Assembly: GCA_016212735.1 (NCBI GenBank)
Contig: JACRDZ010000042.1
Coordinates: forward strand, 1-7,657
Origin: Candidatus Firestoneibacteriota bacterium
GTDB lineage: Bacteria > JACRDZ01
DNA length: 7,657 nt
Direction: 5' to 3'
Below are positions 6,354-7,657 of this stretch, piece by piece. The notes under the pieces were generated by a model, which searched no databases, was not told the origin of the DNA, and saw only the letters and a list, made by a program, of their open reading frames with translations. Each line of letters starts with the position of its first letter. Position 1 is the first letter of the stretch. The position numbers and the translations under genes are program-made.

Positions 6354-6364
6354 AACTTTAAGTT
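6354..6364. promoter_or_regulatory. Dyad in toxin-antitoxin leader, candidate autoregulatory operator
   Basis: AACTTTAAGTT is a perfect 5+1+5 palindrome just after the predicted transcription start; a looser extension (ATAA...TTAT) surrounds it. Type II modules are usually repressed by the antitoxin or its complex with the toxin at such dyads. The assignment is by position only. Confidence 0.3.
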
Positions 6365-6409
6365 ATCAGAAATAATTTTCATATAGAAAAATGAAAAGGA
6401 GTGTTAATT

Positions 6410-6625
6410 ATGCTAGTTCTGGATGCCAAACAAAAACTTGAAGAAATAATTAATGTACTTCCAGAGAGTAAGTTAATAGAAGTAATTGATTTTGCTAGTT
6501 ATTTAAGAGACAGGGAAGAATCTGAAGAAATTTTAGGTATGCAGATGACTTCAAAGGTTTATCTTGATTGGCTGAGTCCAGAAAATGACATTTATGATGA
6601 GGTCTTTAAAGATGAAATTAAATAG
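6410..6625 (+). CDS. DUF2281-type antitoxin (partner of MazF/PemK-like toxin)
   Basis: This 71-residue acidic protein resembles the DUF2281 family of small antitoxins: the helical segment INVLPESKLIEVIDFASYL (14-32) carries the LP...EVidFa.YL pattern. A C-terminal tail with WLSPENDIYDEVF (54-66) is of the kind that wraps and neutralises a toxin. It is expected to bind the downstream ribonuclease toxin and help repress the operon. The start at ATG 6410 is chosen because AAAAGGAG (6394-6401) sits eight nt upstream; a GTG at 6401 in the same frame overlaps that SD and is less likely. The gene overlaps the toxin gene by 14 nt, the usual antitoxin-first arrangement. No clear DNA-binding fold can be named from the sequence. 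Confidence 0.8.
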   Translation: MLVLDAKQKLEEIINVLPESKLIEVIDFASYLRDREESEEILGMQMTSKVYLDWLSPENDIYDEVFKDEIK

Positions 6626-6968
6626 AGGGAATATTGTCCTTTGTAAAGTTCCAATGCCTTCAGAAGAATTAAAGGAATTTAAAGTTAGACCTGGCTTGAT
6701 TGTCTCCAAAGATTTAAACAATAAAAGACTTGATGATGTAATTATTGCCATTTGCACATCCAATATTTCAAGAAATCAAGAACCAACTCAATATTTAATC
6801 AAAGGGGATGAAATTGTCCAAACAGGGATAAAAGTTTCTTCAGTTATTAAATGTGAATCTTTAATTTCAATAAACAAATCAATGATTATTAAGGTTCTTG
6901 GGACACTTTCTATGAATGAAATTCATAAAGTTAACGAATGTCTTAAAGATGCCCTTGAATTAAAGTAA
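6612..6968 (+). CDS. mazF: MazF/PemK-family mRNA interferase toxin
   Basis: The product (118 residues, full family length) is a MazF/PemK-type endoribonuclease expected to cut mRNA or other RNA at short sequence motifs and halt growth when its antitoxin is lost. It has the family layout: NRGNIVLCKVPMP at the N-terminus, VRPGLIVSKD (25-34), DDVIIAICTSNI (41-52), then VSSVIKCESLISI, KVLGTLS and a C-terminal helix. Arg26 and Thr49 occupy the positions of the catalytic Arg25 and Thr48 of Bacillus MazF, so it appears active. ATG 6612 is preferred over the upstream in-frame ATGs from 6585 because it precedes KLNRG, where family members begin, and GAGG at 6599-6602 is nine nt upstream. It overlaps the antitoxin by 14 nt, implying coupled translation. 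Cleavage specificity cannot be read from sequence. Confidence 0.9.
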   Translation: MKLNRGNIVLCKVPMPSEELKEFKVRPGLIVSKDLNNKRLDDVIIAICTSNISRNQEPTQYLIKGDEIVQTGIKVSSVIKCESLISINKSMIIKVLGTLSMNEIHKVNECLKDALELK

Positions 6969-7120
6969 TAAAAGCAGGAATGGTATTGTGTATTCCAATA
7001 TGATTAAGATCCTCATGATGTTTAACGTCGATATCAGGATCAAACAACTTAATATCTAAGTACTTTATTCTTCTCCTACCTTTTTTTAAATGCGTCAACG
7101 GTTACTTCAAATTCCACTAA
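6943..7120 (-). pseudogene. Probable frameshifted coding remnant, family unknown
   Basis: No recognised gene fills the spacer after the toxin, but the minus strand reads like broken coding sequence. One frame gives LVEFEVTVDAFKKR then a stop (7120 down to 7076). Another, from TTG 7098, gives HLKKGRRRIKYLDIKLFDPD, continues with DVKHHEDLNHIGIHNTIPAF, and ends at 6943 inside the toxin gene's 3' end. The two frames can be joined at a run of seven A (7087-7081), so a one-base indel there would restore a single polypeptide. No Shine-Dalgarno or clear start is visible. I do not recognise the family; a distant likeness of YLDIKLFDP to radical-SAM activase segments is too weak to use. It could also be a chance open frame. 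Confidence 0.3.
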
Positions 7121-7130
7121 AATATTAATT

Positions 7131-7142
7131 AAATAAATAAAT
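7131..7142. repeat. AAATAAATAAAT direct repeat, right of toxin-antitoxin module
   Basis: This is the second copy of the 12-mer at 6291-6302, in the same orientation, lying just before the csp promoter. Both copies are preceded by ATATTAA-like sequence. Confidence 0.35.
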
Positions 7143-7147
7143 TTTAC

Positions 7148-7175
7148 TTGACAATTAAAAATATTATTATATAAT
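7148..7175 (+). promoter_or_regulatory. Promoter of the cold-shock gene
   Basis: TTGACA (7148-7153) and TATAAT (7170-7175) are both perfect, separated by 16 nt. Transcription should start near 7182, leaving a leader of about 109 nt before the csp start codon. Confidence 0.75.
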
Positions 7176-7181
7176 CTTAAC

Positions 7182-7290
7182 TGTAGTAAAATAGTTGTAG
7201 AATTTTAAAATGAATTTAATAATGTCACTTTAAGTTTTGTTTCTGCCATTATTTACTATAATAAGTTAATTTGAAAGGAGGTAGTAAGTA
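7182..7290 (+). promoter_or_regulatory. Long 5' leader of csp with SD
   Basis: The predicted untranslated leader is about 109 nt, long for this genome and typical of cold-shock mRNAs, whose leaders can act as temperature-sensitive folds. AATAATG (7218-7224) can pair with CATTATT (7247-7253) across a 22-nt loop. AAAGGAGGT at 7274-7282 is an almost perfect Shine-Dalgarno, eight nt before the ATG. I see no match to the enterobacterial cold box. A thermosensor role is inference. Confidence 0.4.
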
Positions 7291-7491
7291 ATGGAAAACG
7301 GAACAGTAAAGTGGTTCAATGAAAAAAAGGGTTATGGTTTTATAACTCCTGAATCAGGAGAAGATGTTTTCGTACATTTCAAAGCAATTGCAGGCGATGG
7401 CTTCAAAACCTTAGCAGAAGGTCAAGCTGTTGTATTTGATATTGAGAAGACCCAAAAAGGTTCTCAAGCAATTAATGTAAGAGTAAAATAA
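7291..7491 (+). CDS. csp: Cold-shock domain protein (CspA family)
   Basis: The product (66 residues, the usual size) is a single cold-shock domain, a five-stranded OB-fold that binds single-stranded RNA and DNA and acts as an RNA chaperone in the cytoplasm. The opening [16 protein letters not shown] contains RNP1 (KGYGFI, 13-18) and is followed by RNP2 VFVHF (26-30); the aromatic binding residues Trp8, Phe9, Tyr15, Phe17, Phe28 and Phe30 and His29 are all present. The C-terminal part [20 protein letters not shown] is typical of the family. The gene has its own consensus promoter, long leader, strong SD and a strong terminator, so it is monocistronic. Whether it is cold-induced or constitutive cannot be decided from the protein. 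Confidence 0.98.
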   Translation: MENGTVKWFNEKKGYGFITPESGEDVFVHFKAIAGDGFKTLAEGQAVVFDIEKTQKGSQAINVRVK

Positions 7492-7504
7492 TTTAGTAAC
7501 CTAG

Positions 7505-7538
7505 AAAAGCCCGAATATTTTATATTCGGGCTTTTTTT
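7505..7538 (+). terminator. Strong intrinsic terminator after csp, bidirectional
   Basis: AAAAGCCCGAATAT (7505-7518) pairs perfectly with ATATTCGGGCTTTT (7522-7535) around a TTT loop; the core is GCCCG/CGGGC and a run of seven T follows the stem's last C. The A4 run on the left gives a T4 tail on the minus strand, so it can also terminate the convergent gene whose stop codon is at 7541-7543. Confidence 0.93.
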
Positions 7539-7540
7539 AT

Positions 7541-7657
7541 TTAATCTTCTTGCGTTAAAAAAGGTTTTGCTCCTATAACACTAAAAAATAATTCAAAACT
7601 GCTGATTTTTTCAACTGACCTTACTTCTTTTATTTTTGTTGGGATAAGCATACTAAC
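7541..7657 (-). CDS. 3' end of an unidentified gene, cut by window edge
   Basis: The minus strand is open from the window edge to a TAA at 7543-7541, giving 38 residues that read like a real C-terminus: VSMLIPTKIKEVRSVEKI, then SSFELFFSVIGAKPFLTQED. Support for it being genuine comes from position: it converges on csp and its stop lies two bases from the bidirectional terminator. No motif is recognised and the family cannot be named. An internal ATG at residue 3 could be a start only if this were a 36-residue protein, which is less likely. Confidence 0.6.
   Translation of the reverse strand, partial: VSMLIPTKIKEVRSVEKISSFELFFSVIGAKPFLTQED

Noticed and set aside
6551..6763. Minus-strand 70-codon open frame across the antitoxin/toxin junction
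   Set aside because: It is antisense to two recognisable genes and has no independent support.
1..7657. CRISPR array, tRNA, rRNA, insertion sequence or phage genes
   Set aside because: No regularly spaced repeats, no tRNA cloverleaf or rRNA-like stretch, and no transposase or integrase motif were seen on either strand.

Overview
The window is an AT-rich bacterial chromosome segment. Its first 4.35 kb is a conserved translation/RNA-decay cluster, and the rest is a looser region carrying gene remnants and a toxin-antitoxin pair. The order truB - rpsO - pnp - M16 peptidase is a widespread bacterial arrangement; Bacillus has truB-ribC-rpsO-pnpA-ylxY-mlpA, and here no ribF/ribC-type gene lies between truB and rpsO. 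The proteins are ordinary bacterial family members. The AT-rich coding, strong Shine-Dalgarno sequences, sigma70-type promoters and TTTGGGATTT-type intergenic repeats would fit an uncultivated candidate-phylum genome, but I cannot place it taxonomically from the sequence alone.

Layout. (1) 1-4352, plus strand: the 3' part of truB (tRNA pseudouridine-55 synthase), rpsO (ribosomal protein S15), a 175-nt spacer with a leader hairpin, pnp (polynucleotide phosphorylase) and a cytoplasmic M16 zinc peptidase. Short spacings suggest co-transcription. (2) 4353-5330, minus strand: a lone OppD/DppD-type peptide-transport ATPase that converges with the M16 gene with zero bases between the two stop codons. 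It has a consensus promoter so close to its start codon that the mRNA should be almost leaderless. (3) 5440-6300, plus strand: the ruins of a polar amino-acid ABC transporter. These are the C-terminal half of a substrate-binding protein (5440-5820), a block of TTTGGGATTT repeats (5840-5900) where a permease might have been, and an ATPase gene (5916-6300) that has lost its middle third, with the tail now out of frame. (4) 6310-6968: an intact toxin-antitoxin operon (DUF2281-type antitoxin, MazF/PemK-type toxin) with its own promoter and overlapping genes. (5) 6943-7120, minus strand: a probable frameshifted coding remnant. (6) 7148-7538: a cold-shock protein gene with consensus promoter, roughly 110-nt 5' leader, strong SD and strong bidirectional terminator. 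(7) 7541-7657, minus strand: the 3' end of an unidentified gene.

Functionally, the first block joins tRNA modification, the ribosome and mRNA turnover, and the csp gene is a related RNA-binding function. The central region looks like a place where a transporter operon decayed by deletion and accessory modules such as the toxin-antitoxin pair settled. I did not find a convincing new multi-gene system. The most informative signals are the double-deletion transporter ruin, the near-leaderless oppD promoter, the repeat family found at two loci, and the frameshifted minus-strand remnant beside the toxin gene.
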